Assembly: GCF_002920535.1 (NCBI RefSeq)
Contig: NZ_PQSS01000061.1
Coordinates: forward strand, 1 to 44,936
Length of the DNA: 44,936 nt
Direction of reading: 5' to 3'
Source: Streptomyces sp. Ru71
Lineage (GTDB): Bacteria > Actinomycetota > Actinomycetes > Streptomycetales > Streptomycetaceae
Positions 24,885 through 32,444 of the stretch are shown in pieces; within the stretch, counting starts at the first letter, position 1, and every line of letters begins with the position of its first letter. The notes under the pieces are model-generated. The model was not told the DNA's origin, did no database searches, and saw nothing but the letters and a program-made list of their open reading frames with translations. The position numbers and the translations under genes are program-made.

Positions 24885-25751
24885 ATGCCGAAGCCCGCCC
24901 TGCGACATGTCATGGCCGCGACAGCCACCGCGGCGGCCCTGAGCTTCACCGCCGCCCCCGCCCACGCCACCCCCGCTCCGCTGAACTACGTGGCCCTCGG
25001 CGACAGTTACAGCGCCGGTTCCGGGGTCCTGCCCGTGGACCTCACGAACCTGCTGTGCCTGCGCTCCACGGCGAACTACCCGCACGTCATCGCCGACCGC
25101 ACGGGCGCCCGCCTGACCGACGTGACCTGCGGCGGCGCCCAGACCAAGGACTTCAGCCAGGCCCAGTACCCGGGTACCGCCCCGCAGCTCGACGCCGTCG
25201 GCGCGGACACCGACCTGGTGACGCTGACGATCGGCGGCAACGACAACAACACCTTCATCAACGCCGTCGTCTCCTGCGGCACCGCCGGCGTCCTCAGCGG
25301 CGGCAAGGGCAGCCCCTGCAAGGACAAGTACGGCACGTCGTTCGACGACCAGATCGAGGCGAACACCTATCCGGCGCTCAAGGCCGCGCTGGCCGGGGTG
25401 CGCGCGAAGGCGCCCCACGCGCGCGTGGCGGCCCTGGGCTACCCCTGGATCGTCCCCGAGACGTACGACCCGTCCTGCTTCGTCAAACTCCCCCTCGCCG
25501 AGGGCGATGTGCCCTATCTGCGGGAGATCCAGTCCCACCTCAACGCCGTCGTGGCCCGCGCCGCCCGGGAGACCGGGGCCGCCTACGTCGACTTCGGCGA
25601 GGCGTCCGAGGGGCACGACGCCTGCCAGGCCCCCGGCACACGATGGATCGAGCCGCTGCTGTTCGGGCAGAACATCGTGCCGGTCCACCCCAACGCGCTC
25701 GGCGAACGCCGCATGGCCGAACACACGGTGAGCGAGCTCGGACTGGACTGA
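24885..25751 (+). CDS. secreted SGNH/GDSL esterase-lipase
   Basis: This 288-residue protein has a signal peptide at residues 1-28 (VMAATATAAALSFTAAPAHA), cleaved after AHA. Block I GDSYSAG holds the nucleophile Ser41, TIGGNDNN is block III, and HPNALGERRMAE contains the catalytic His, preceded by a Cys/Arg stretch. It resembles extracellular Streptomyces lipases such as the S. rimosus GDSL enzyme, with its conserved Cys pairs (LLCLRS with VTCGG; VVSCG with SPCKD). ATG 24885 is used because GAAAGAGAGAG lies upstream; the frame to 24858 has no extra signal. Confidence 0.92.
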   Translation: MPKPALRHVMAATATAAALSFTAAPAHATPAPLNYVALGDSYSAGSGVLPVDLTNLLCLRSTANYPHVIADRTGARLTDVTCGGAQTKDFSQAQYPGTAPQLDAVGADTDLVTLTIGGNDNNTFINAVVSCGTAGVLSGGKGSPCKDKYGTSFDDQIEANTYPALKAALAGVRAKAPHARVAALGYPWIVPETYDPSCFVKLPLAEGDVPYLREIQSHLNAVVARAARETGAAYVDFGEASEGHDACQAPGTRWIEPLLFGQNIVPVHPNALGERRMAEHTVSELGLD

Positions 25752-25782
25752 TCCGGCGCCGGCACCCCGGGGCGATGATGCG

Positions 25783-26325
25783 ATGATCACCCGCATGTCG
25801 TCATCGTCGCTCGCCGCGTCCTGGCCGTGCGTCCTGCGCACGCCCCGGTTGGCCCTGCGTCCCGCCGAGGCCGCCGACGCGCCCGCCTTCATCCGGCTGT
25901 GGACCGACGCCGAGGTGCGGCGGTACCTGGGCGGGCCGGTGGCACAGGACCGACTCGGGGCGTACCGGCGGCACTTCGCCGGCCGCCCCGGTCTGTTCGC
26001 CGTCACCGCCCGGGACACGGCGGCGGTGCTCGGCTCGGTGACCATCGACACCGTGTCCCGGTTCGCCGGCCGCCGGGAGGTGTCGTACTCCTTCCTGCCG
26101 GAGCACTGGGGACACGGCTACGCCCGCGAGGCCGTCGCCGCCGCGATCGACTGGGCCTTCGACCACGTGCCCTCGCAGGACCCCTCGGTCGTCGCGGTCA
26201 CCCAGGAGGCCAACCTCCGCTCCCGTCTGCTCCTGGAAGCCGTCGGCATGCGGCTGGTGGAGACGTTCGTGGAGTGGGACGCGCCCCAGACGCTCTACGC
26301 CGTCCGGCGTGCCGCACCCGCCTGA
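25783..26325 (+). CDS. GNAT-family N-acetyltransferase (RimJ/RimL-like)
   Basis: The 180-residue protein shows the acetyltransferase_3 pattern: LRTPRLALRPAEAADAPAFI at the N-terminus, YSFLPEHWGHGYAREAVAAA (the acetyl-CoA pyrophosphate loop, GHGYA), and VAVTQEANLRSRLLLEAVGM near the end. Substrates of this group are ribosomal proteins, antibiotics or small amines; which one is not predictable. Two in-frame ATGs (25783 and 25795) are possible. It converges with the alpha/beta hydrolase gene. Confidence 0.88.
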   Translation: MITRMSSSSLAASWPCVLRTPRLALRPAEAADAPAFIRLWTDAEVRRYLGGPVAQDRLGAYRRHFAGRPGLFAVTARDTAAVLGSVTIDTVSRFAGRREVSYSFLPEHWGHGYAREAVAAAIDWAFDHVPSQDPSVVAVTQEANLRSRLLLEAVGMRLVETFVEWDAPQTLYAVRRAAPA

Positions 26326-26336
26326 GCGCCCGTGGT

Positions 26337-27863
26337 TCAGCCGGTCAGCCGGCCGACGACCGAGCGCATCGCGTGGCGCAGGGCAGGACGGACCTCCTCC
26401 GGCGGGTCGAGGGTCTCGAAGCCGTGGTGTCCACGGGGGACATCGACCAGTTCCAGGTGCGCCCCGCAGTCCTCGGCCGCCGTCACGAACTCCTCGACGG
26501 TGGCGGCGATCACCGGTGTCTCCAGACCGGCGCGCACCAGGACGAGCGGCAGGGCACCGGCGTGCGGGACCGCACGGACCGGCTGGAACCGGGCGTCGGT
26601 CAGGCCCCAGCCGGGCAGCGGCGCCAGGATCGGGTAGGAGGCGGCCACACAGCGCAGCCACGGCGGGGGCGCCGCCAGCCAGGGCGCGGTGAGCAGGCCG
26701 CCGCCGGAGAAGAACCACAGGGCGACCCGGTCGGAGTCCACCCGGGGATCGGCCCGTACCAGCTCCACCGCCGCGGTGACGTCCGCCGCGGCACGCGCGT
26801 AGTCGGCGACGTCGTGCAGCCGGTGGTCGAGCGTCACGCCGACCATGCCCTCGGCGGCCGCCAGGCGGGCGTACCCCACCAGGGTGGGCCACTCGCGCGG
26901 GGTGGGCAGGGCGCCGGGCGGCAGCGGACCGCCGTGCACGAACACCACGGCCGGCCGGGGGCCGTCGGCGCCCTCGGGGACGTAGAGGTCGACATGCCCC
27001 CGGCGGTTCCTGGGCAGTTCGGGCACGTCGAGCGGGAACGGGCGCAGGTGCGCGGGCGGTTCGCCGGTGCCGGCCGGTCGCAGGCGGCGCCCCTCGCCGG
27101 CCGCGGCGCGCAGCAGGACCTCGGCGAGTCCGGCGGGGCACGACAGCATCGGCCAGTGCCCGGTGGGCAGTTCGAAGAAGGTGACCGCCGGGTCGGTCAG
27201 GGCCTTCAGGGCCGGATCGCCGAAGTCGACGAGCCGTTGCACCAGGTCGACGCTAGCGCCGTTGGCGGTGCACAGCACTCCGGTGGTGGGCACCGCCGCC
27301 ACCGCGCCCGTCAGCCGCAGCGGCTGGAGCAGGGTGCCCAGCGGCTGGGGCGCGGCCAGCGCGGTCAGCCGGTCCAGCGCCACGTCGGACACACCGGCGG
27401 TGCTGCCCCAGCGCCCCCACTGCTCGCGGGTGGCGGGGGGAGCCAACTCCCCGTCGCGCTCTTCGTGTTCGGCCTGCCCGGCCAGGCGGGCGCGCAGCTC
27501 CTGGTCCGGTACGGCGGCCAGGGCGGGAACGCCGTCGCGGGGCATGCCGGCGTCCAAGTACACGACGCGCGCGATGCGCTCCGGGCGCCGGTCGGCGGCG
27601 CCGAGCACCGGGTGGATGCCGTAGTCGTGGCCGACCAGCACGATCTCCCGGCCGGACGCCGGGTCCACCGCGTCGATCGCCGCCAGCACGTCCGCGATGT
27701 GCGTCTCCAGGCCGACGCGGGCCCCGCCGGCGGGGCGGCCGGCGTCGAGCCCGGTGAGCGGGACGGCGTGCGCCTCGGCGCCCGCCCCGGCCAGCCGGGC
27801 GGCCGTCCCCTCCCATACGTGGGCGCCGGTGAACACGCCCGCCACCATGAGGAACACCGTCAT
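26337..27863 (-). CDS. fusion of two alpha/beta hydrolase domains
   Basis: The 508-residue protein has two complete hydrolase units. Unit 1 (1-260) is EstC/salicylate-esterase-like (MVAGVFTGAHVWEGTAARL). Its nucleophile elbow reads GHDYG, with Asp at residue 80 where esterases have Ser; the His is in PTGHWPMLSCPAGLAE. Unit 2 (about 285-508) is a dienelactone-hydrolase/BD-FAE-like domain with FVHGGPLPPG and the elbow WFFSGGG with Ser; RGHHGFETLD supplies the His. ATG 27863 follows AAGGAGACG. The promoter with a 19-bp spacer at 27895-27925 suggests MerR control. Asp nucleophiles are typical of epoxide hydrolases and dehalogenases. Confidence 0.85.
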   Translation of the reverse strand: MTVFLMVAGVFTGAHVWEGTAARLAGAGAEAHAVPLTGLDAGRPAGGARVGLETHIADVLAAIDAVDPASGREIVLVGHDYGIHPVLGAADRRPERIARVVYLDAGMPRDGVPALAAVPDQELRARLAGQAEHEERDGELAPPATREQWGRWGSTAGVSDVALDRLTALAAPQPLGTLLQPLRLTGAVAAVPTTGVLCTANGASVDLVQRLVDFGDPALKALTDPAVTFFELPTGHWPMLSCPAGLAEVLLRAAAGEGRRLRPAGTGEPPAHLRPFPLDVPELPRNRRGHVDLYVPEGADGPRPAVVFVHGGPLPPGALPTPREWPTLVGYARLAAAEGMVGVTLDHRLHDVADYARAAADVTAAVELVRADPRVDSDRVALWFFSGGGLLTAPWLAAPPPWLRCVAASYPILAPLPGWGLTDARFQPVRAVPHAGALPLVLVRAGLETPVIAATVEEFVTAAEDCGAHLELVDVPRGHHGFETLDPPEEVRPALRHAMRSVVGRLTG

Positions 27864-27894
27864 GATCGTCTCCTTGTTCCGGGTGCCGGCCGGT

Positions 27895-27925
27895 ACCGTA
27901 GGAACTCCCCCTGAGGGAGGTTCAA
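27895..27925 (-). promoter_or_regulatory. MerR-type promoter (19-bp spacer) for the hydrolase
   Basis: Reading the minus strand, TTGAAC (27925-27920) and TACGGT (27900-27895) are separated by exactly 19 bases, CTCCCTCAGGGGGAGTTCC. The spacer contains an imperfect dyad. An over-long spacer with an internal palindrome is the hallmark of MerR-activated promoters. It sits 32 bases before the hydrolase ATG and immediately beside the divergent MerR gene, which also uses its GGGAGG as ribosome site. Confidence 0.75.
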
Positions 27926-28870
27926 CTGTCCGCATCGCACGAGGAGCTGTGGAGCATCGGCGAGCTCGCCGAGCGCGCGGCCGTCACCGTGAAGACCGTC
28001 CGTTTCTACTCCGACCGGGGCCTGCTGCCGGAGGCCGGCCGCAGCGGCGGCGGGCACCGCCGGTACGGTCCGCAGGCGCTGGAGCGGCTGCGGCTCATCC
28101 GCTCCCTGCGCGGCCTCGACCTGCCCCTGCCCGAGGTGCGCCGAGTGCTCGACGACGAGGGCGCGGCGGGCCGGGTGCTGGAGGAGGCCGTGGCCGGGCG
28201 GCTGCGCGAGCTGGGCGGCGAGCTGCGGGCGCTGCGCTGGCGGGAGGCGGCGCTGCGGCTGGTGCAGGAGTGCCCGCCCGGCCGGCGTGCCGACCTGCTG
28301 CGGCTGCTGGGCGCGATCGACAGCCCGCCGAGCACGGCGGCGCTCGCCCGGTTCTGGCGTGCCTGGCTGCCCGCGCGGATGCCGGCGCGGGCGGCGGCCG
28401 CGTTCCTGGACGTGGCCGTGCCGCAGCCGCCGGCCGATCCGGATCCGGCGCAGGTGCTCGCCTTCGCCCGGCTGCACGCGATGACGACGGGCCCCTGCCC
28501 CGGCGGCCCGCAGCCCCAGCCGCAGGTGCACCGGGTGGCGGGGCCCGGCGGGTCGGCGCTGCTGTACACGGGCCTCGCCGAGGCGTTCGAGCTGGCGGGG
28601 CCGCAGCTGCGCCGGGAGCGGGCGCCGCGGCCGGGTGAGGCGCTGGACGCCTACGTGGCCGCGTACGCGAGCGCCTACGGCGGCCGGGACACCCGGGACT
28701 TCCGCCGCCGGCTGGCCGGGCTGCTCGCGGCCGAGCCCCGCCTGGACCGGTACTGGGAGCTGACGGCCGTGGTGATCACACCTCCGGGCGGGCGGCCGGA
28801 GCCGACGCCGGGGTCCGCGGACGACTGGCTGCGCGCGGCGCTGGACGCGGACAACGCCGAAGCGGCGTAG
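27926..28870 (+). CDS. MerR-family regulator, probably starting at CTG
   Basis: A winged-helix MerR domain (LWSIGELAERAAVTVKTVRF, then YSDRGLLPEAGR and GGHRRYGPQALERL) is followed by about 220 residues of helical effector domain without recognised homology. A stop at 27899-27901 closes the frame, and no ATG, GTG or TTG lies between it and the GTG at 27989, which falls inside the recognition helix. CTG 27926 gives LSASHEELWSIGEL with GAGGGAGG 5 bases upstream, so a CTG start is the best reading. An alternative is a leaderless start or a sequencing error. It is divergent from the alpha/beta hydrolase and likely controls it. Confidence 0.82.
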   Translation: MSASHEELWSIGELAERAAVTVKTVRFYSDRGLLPEAGRSGGGHRRYGPQALERLRLIRSLRGLDLPLPEVRRVLDDEGAAGRVLEEAVAGRLRELGGELRALRWREAALRLVQECPPGRRADLLRLLGAIDSPPSTAALARFWRAWLPARMPARAAAAFLDVAVPQPPADPDPAQVLAFARLHAMTTGPCPGGPQPQPQVHRVAGPGGSALLYTGLAEAFELAGPQLRRERAPRPGEALDAYVAAYASAYGGRDTRDFRRRLAGLLAAEPRLDRYWELTAVVITPPGGRPEPTPGSADDWLRAALDADNAEAA

Positions 28871-29002
28871 ATCACAGGGAAGATCCGGAACCGGACATTC
28901 CTGGCGGCTGCACGATTCCCGCATGTTCCCTCGGGAGCGGGCGGCCTTCATTCGCGAGGCCGAGACGATGCTTCACCCACGCAATTAACGGTCTCTTCGC
29001 TT

Positions 29003-29027
29003 CATGGCCTATAAATATGAGGCCATG
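29003..29027. promoter_or_regulatory. inverted repeat with A/T centre upstream of the APC permease
   Basis: CATGGCCT and AGGCCATG (8-bp arms) flank ATAAATATG, an unusually A/T-rich centre for this genome. TATAAA could be a -10 element. The repeat overlaps a candidate leader ORF and is 57 bases from the permease ATG. An operator or promoter is inferred from position only. Confidence 0.45.
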
Positions 29028-29072
29028 CAGGGCTATGGCGAGGACGGCATGTACGGATATCGCATGATTTAA
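29004..29072 (+). CDS. possible Tyr-rich leader ORF (22 residues)
   Basis: ATG 29004 to TAA 29070-29072 reads MAYKYEAMQGYG followed by a further ten residues. It carries Tyr at positions 3, 5, 11, 17 and 19. Four of the five Tyr codons are TAT, rare in this GC-rich genome. An internal ATG at 29025 has a GAGG a few bases upstream. It ends 11 bases before the amino-acid permease start. No further homology. It may be chance in an A/T-rich leader. Confidence 0.3.
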   Translation: MAYKYEAMQGYGEDGMYGYRMI

Positions 29073-29083
29073 CGTCATCCTCC

Positions 29084-30655
29084 ATGACTGACACGGCTAC
29101 ACGGCCCCGGGCCGGCACAGGCTCGAAGGCCGACGGCACGGCCCCCGACGACGGCGTCCGGGGCAAGGGACTCGGCGGCAACTCCGTCGGCCTGCTGGGC
29201 AGCGCGGTGATCGGCGTCTCCACCGTCGCCCCCGTCTACTGCCTCACCTCCACCCTCGGCTCCACCGCCGGCGAGGTCGGCAGCCGGATGCCGGCCGTGT
29301 TCCTCGCCGGGTTCCTGCCGATGCTGCTGGTCGCCTTCGCCTACCGGGAACTGAACAAGGCCGTACCGGACTGCGGCACCTCCTTCACCTGGACGGTGAA
29401 GGCGTTCGGCCCGCACGTCGGCTGGATGTGCGGCTGGGGCCTGGTCATCGCCACCGTGATCGTGCTGTCCAACCTCGCCGGCGTCGCCACCTCGTACTTC
29501 TGGCTGCTGGCCGGGCAGCTCACGGGCAGCGACTTGGTGGCCGCGCTGGACGGCGACAAGGCCGTGCACATCGTCACCTGTCTGGCGCTGATCGGCGCCG
29601 CGACCGCGATCAGCTACCGCGGCATGACGACGACGAAGGGCGTGCAGTACGCGCTGGTCGGTATCCAGCTCGTGGTGCTCGCCCTCTTCGTCGTCATGGC
29701 CCTGCGCGCGGCGCACTCCGGCTCCTTCGCCGGGCACCTCGGCTTCTCCTGGTCCTGGCTGAACCCCTTCGAGGTGAAGTCCTTCGCCTCGTTCAGCGCC
29801 TGCCTGTCCCTGTCGATCTTCATGTACTGGGGCTGGGACACCTGTCTGACGGCGAACGAGGAGACCATCGGCAGCGAGAAGACCCCGGGCCGCGCCGCGC
29901 TGATCGCCATGGTGGTGCTGGTCGGCTCCTACCTGACCACGGCGGTGGCCGCGCAGATGGCGGTCGGTTCCGGCGCCACCGGCCTGGGCCTGGCCAACCC
30001 GGACACCTCCGACAACGTCTTCGCCGCGCTGGCCGGCCCGGTCATGGGCGAGGGGCTCGGCATCCTGCTGTTCGTCGCCGTCCTCGCCTCGGCCGCCGCC
30101 AGCCTGCAGACGACGTTCATCCCGGTCGCCCGCACGGTCCTCGCCATGGCGACCTACGAGGCCCTGCCGGCGTCGTACGCGCGCGTGCACGACCGGTTCC
30201 GCACCCCCGGCCGGGCCACCGTCGTCGCCGGTGTGGCGACGGCCGTCTTCTACACCGTCATGACGCTGGTCAGCGAGCACGTGCTGGTCGACACGATCTA
30301 CGCGCTCGGCCTGATGATCTGCTTCTACTACGCCCTGACCGCCTTCGCCTGCGCCTGGTTCTTCCGGGGCGACCTGACCCGCTCGCTGCGGGACGCCCTT
30401 TTCAAAGGCGCCTTCCCGGTGCTGGGCGGCGTCCTGCTGACCGCCGTCTTCGGCAAGACGCTGTACGACATGTGGGACCCGGCCTACGGCAGCGGGTCCT
30501 CCGTCCTCGGGGTGGGCTCCGTCTTCGTGATCGGCGTCGGGCTGCTGCTGCTCGGCGTGGTGATCATGCTGGTGATGCGCCGCCGCAGCCCGGCCTTCTT
30601 CCGCGGCGAGATCCTCACGGCGGGCACCCCGGCCCTCGTCGTCGACGAGCCGTAG
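29084..30655 (+). CDS. APC-superfamily amino acid permease
   Basis: The 523-residue protein has about 12 membrane helices. LGGNSVGLLGSAVIGVSTVAPVYCL at the N-terminus is the GIG-type binding loop region of APC transporters; CGTSFTWTVKAFGPHVGWM and SLSIFMYWGWDTCLTANEE are typical mid-protein segments. A hydrophilic C-terminal tail follows the last helix. The substrate is unknown. The family takes up amino acids or amines with protons. It has no strong ribosome site at ATG 29084; a leader ORF and an A/T-rich repeat precede it. A strong hairpin (30686-30715) terminates it. Confidence 0.92.
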   Translation: MTDTATRPRAGTGSKADGTAPDDGVRGKGLGGNSVGLLGSAVIGVSTVAPVYCLTSTLGSTAGEVGSRMPAVFLAGFLPMLLVAFAYRELNKAVPDCGTSFTWTVKAFGPHVGWMCGWGLVIATVIVLSNLAGVATSYFWLLAGQLTGSDLVAALDGDKAVHIVTCLALIGAATAISYRGMTTTKGVQYALVGIQLVVLALFVVMALRAAHSGSFAGHLGFSWSWLNPFEVKSFASFSACLSLSIFMYWGWDTCLTANEETIGSEKTPGRAALIAMVVLVGSYLTTAVAAQMAVGSGATGLGLANPDTSDNVFAALAGPVMGEGLGILLFVAVLASAAASLQTTFIPVARTVLAMATYEALPASYARVHDRFRTPGRATVVAGVATAVFYTVMTLVSEHVLVDTIYALGLMICFYYALTAFACAWFFRGDLTRSLRDALFKGAFPVLGGVLLTAVFGKTLYDMWDPAYGSGSSVLGVGSVFVIGVGLLLLGVVIMLVMRRRSPAFFRGEILTAGTPALVVDEP

Positions 30656-30685
30656 GCCCCCTGGCAGCAGGCCCAGGACCAGGAC

Positions 30686-30715
30686 CGGCGTACGGCGGAT
30701 CACCGCCGTACGCCG
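30686..30715 (+). terminator. terminator hairpin after the APC permease
   Basis: A perfect 13-bp stem (CGGCGTACGGCGG and its complement) closes a 4-base ATCA loop, 31 bases after the stop codon. It separates the permease from the DedA gene. Confidence 0.75.
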
Positions 30716-30816
30716 TCGTCGTCCTGCCCCCGGCCGCCGCACACGCGATGCTGGTGGGAGACGGCCGGGGCGGTCGTCCCCCACGACGGCCGAGCAACGG
30801 GCGGGAGGCGAGCGCG

Positions 30817-31488
30817 GTGATCGCCGTCAATCCGACGGACAGCACCTCGGTGCTGGCCGCCTTCGGCGCGCTCGGCGTCCTGGTGGTGATCTTCGCCGAG
30901 TCGGGGCTGCTGGTGTTCGGCTTCTTCCTGCCCGGCGACACGCTGCTCTTCCCGGCCGGTGTGCTGTGCGCGGACAGCGCCGGGCACGCGGCACGCCTGA
31001 CGCTGTGGCAGGTGATGCTGTGCGGGGCGATCGGCGCCGTGGCGGGCGGGCAGGTCGGCTACCTGCTCGGGCGGCACGGCGGGCGGGCCCTGCTGGCGCG
31101 CGGTTCCAGACCGCGGCTGCAGGAGAACGCGGCCAAGGCGGAGCGGCTCCTGGCCCGCTACGGCTACGGCAAGGCCCTGGTGATCGGCCGGTTCGTGCCG
31201 ATGCTGCGCACCGTGCTGCACCCGGCGGCCGGCGCGCTGGGCGTCCCGGTGCGCACCTTCACGCTCTGGCAGACGGTCGGGGGCGTGCTGTGGTCCCAGA
31301 CGCTGGTGCTGGCCGGATATGTGCTCGGCACCTCCGTCGCGCATGTCGACGTCTATCTGATCCCGATGGTCGCCGCGATCGTCGTGCTGTCCCTGCTGCC
31401 CCTGGCCTGGGAGGCGCTGCGGGCCCGGCGGGCGGCGGGGCACGGGCGTGGCGGCGGCTCCAAGGCGCGGGCGCCGGAAGACGACTGA
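30817..31488 (+). CDS. DedA-family membrane protein
   Basis: The 223-residue protein has the DedA/SNARE-associated fold: ESGLLVFGFFLPGDTLLFPAG (re-entrant loop with the acidic residue), GAVAGGQVGYLLGRHGG, and GYGKALVIGRFVPMLRTVLH (the F/Y-x-R and G motif), followed by helices. DedA proteins flip polyprenyl phosphates or phospholipids and support envelope homeostasis. The GTG at 30817 follows GGGAGG with 8-base spacing. A basic Arg/Gly-rich cytoplasmic tail ends the protein. It is followed by the SRPBCC gene 82 bases on. Confidence 0.9.
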   Translation: MIAVNPTDSTSVLAAFGALGVLVVIFAESGLLVFGFFLPGDTLLFPAGVLCADSAGHAARLTLWQVMLCGAIGAVAGGQVGYLLGRHGGRALLARGSRPRLQENAAKAERLLARYGYGKALVIGRFVPMLRTVLHPAAGALGVPVRTFTLWQTVGGVLWSQTLVLAGYVLGTSVAHVDVYLIPMVAAIVVLSLLPLAWEALRARRAAGHGRGGGSKARAPEDD

Positions 31489-31570
31489 GGTCCTACGTGG
31501 AGATGCCCGCCGGTCGGGTACCCGTCGCTGCGTACCGATCCGTCACCCCCTGAACACGGGAGGAACGCAG

Positions 31571-32107
31571 ATGAGCACGGTCAAGGAAACGGTCGAGGTC
31601 GGCGTCCCGATCCACACCGCGTACAACCAGTGGACGCAGTTCGAGGAGTTTCCGAACTTCATGGAAGGGGTGGAGGAGGTCCGGCAGATCGACGACCGGC
31701 ACAACCACTGGACGATGAAGGTCGGCGGAGTGCGGCGGGAGTTCGACACCGAGATCGTCGACCAGCTCCCGGACGAGCGGATCACCTGGCGCACCACCAG
31801 CGGCGACACCGACCAGAAGGGGTCCGTCCGCTTCCAGCGGGTGGACGACACCCACACGCGCGTGGAGCTCGTGATGGACGTCGAGCCCTCCGGTGCGGTG
31901 GAGAAGGCGGCCGACCTGCTCGGCACGATCGACCGCCGCGTCAAGGGCGACATGAAGCGCTTCAAGCAGTACATCGAGGAGCGCGGCGGCGAGTCCGGTG
32001 CCTGGCGCGGACGTATCGCACCGGGCGACGTCGGCGGCACCCCCGGTTCGACCCCCGGCGGCACCACCCCCGGCGGCATCGGCGGCACCGGCGGCACCAC
32101 GTTCTGA
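31571..32107 (+). CDS. SRPBCC (cyclase/dehydrase-like) protein with Gly/Thr tail
   Basis: A 178-residue protein with ATG 31571 after GGGAGGAACGCAG. Residues 1-145 form a START-like SRPBCC domain (VEVGVPIHTAYNQWTQFEEF, then FMEGVEEVRQID, LPDERITWRTTSGD and DLLGTIDRRVKGDMKRFKQY). The last about 30 residues are a low-complexity Gly/Thr/Pro tail that is poorly conserved in such families. Members bind hydrophobic ligands; in Streptomyces they are often general stress proteins, consistent with the catalase downstream. Confidence 0.88.
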   Translation: MSTVKETVEVGVPIHTAYNQWTQFEEFPNFMEGVEEVRQIDDRHNHWTMKVGGVRREFDTEIVDQLPDERITWRTTSGDTDQKGSVRFQRVDDTHTRVELVMDVEPSGAVEKAADLLGTIDRRVKGDMKRFKQYIEERGGESGAWRGRIAPGDVGGTPGSTPGGTTPGGIGGTGGTTF

Positions 32108-32165
32108 GCACCGGAGCCGGCCACCGGCGGCACCGCGTCCCGACCACCGCCACCGGCCGCCGCGC

Positions 32166-32202
32166 GGGGCACGCGCGGGTTCACCCGCCCGCCGCGTGCC
32201 CC
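32166..32202 (+). terminator. composite hairpin terminator after the SRPBCC gene
   Basis: GGGGCACGCG (32166-32175) pairs with CGCGTGCCCC (32193-32202). The inside of the loop forms another stem (CGGGT with ACCCG, 32176-32187). It lies about 58 bases after the SRPBCC stop. Confidence 0.65.
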
Positions 32203-32287
32203 GTGCGCGCCGTGGCCCGCCGTGGGACGTTGGCAGGGTTCGCGCCCCGTCGGGGCGACCCGACGTTCTCCACGCCGTTGGAGCAGT

Positions 32288-32336
32288 GGACCGGTGCCGG
32301 CGGTGGAAGCCTCGCTTCCACCGCCGGCACCGGTCC
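32288..32336. repeat. perfect 23-bp inverted repeat with 3-base loop in the katE leader
   Basis: The left arm (32288-32310, starting GGACCGGTGCCGGCGG) and the right arm (32314-32336) are perfectly complementary, separated only by CTC. It is 108 bases upstream of the katE ATG. As RNA it would form an extremely stable rod. As DNA it could be a cruciform. A terminator, a bidirectional element or an attenuator for katE are all possible. Confidence 0.85.
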
Positions 32337-32444
32337 GCGCCGTGCGCCCGTGGCGGTGCGGCTCGGCGCGGCGGACGGTCATCCATCCGCAGGAAGCCCG
32401 GCCGCGCCTCGCGGCGGCCCGGCCGGAGACAAGGGATCACACGC

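Larger units (their letters stand above)
32108..32444. other. 337-base gene-free stretch between SRPBCC and katE
   Basis: No convincing gene is seen on either strand. It holds two strong hairpins, listed separately (32166-32202 and 32288-32336). The remainder is G/C-rich leader. Apparent open frames through it are continuations of shadow frames. Confidence 0.6.

Noticed and set aside
28923..28988. A 21-codon ORF (MFPRERAAF...) between the MerR and permease genes
   Set aside because: No ribosome site and no other support. Kept only as non-coding leader.
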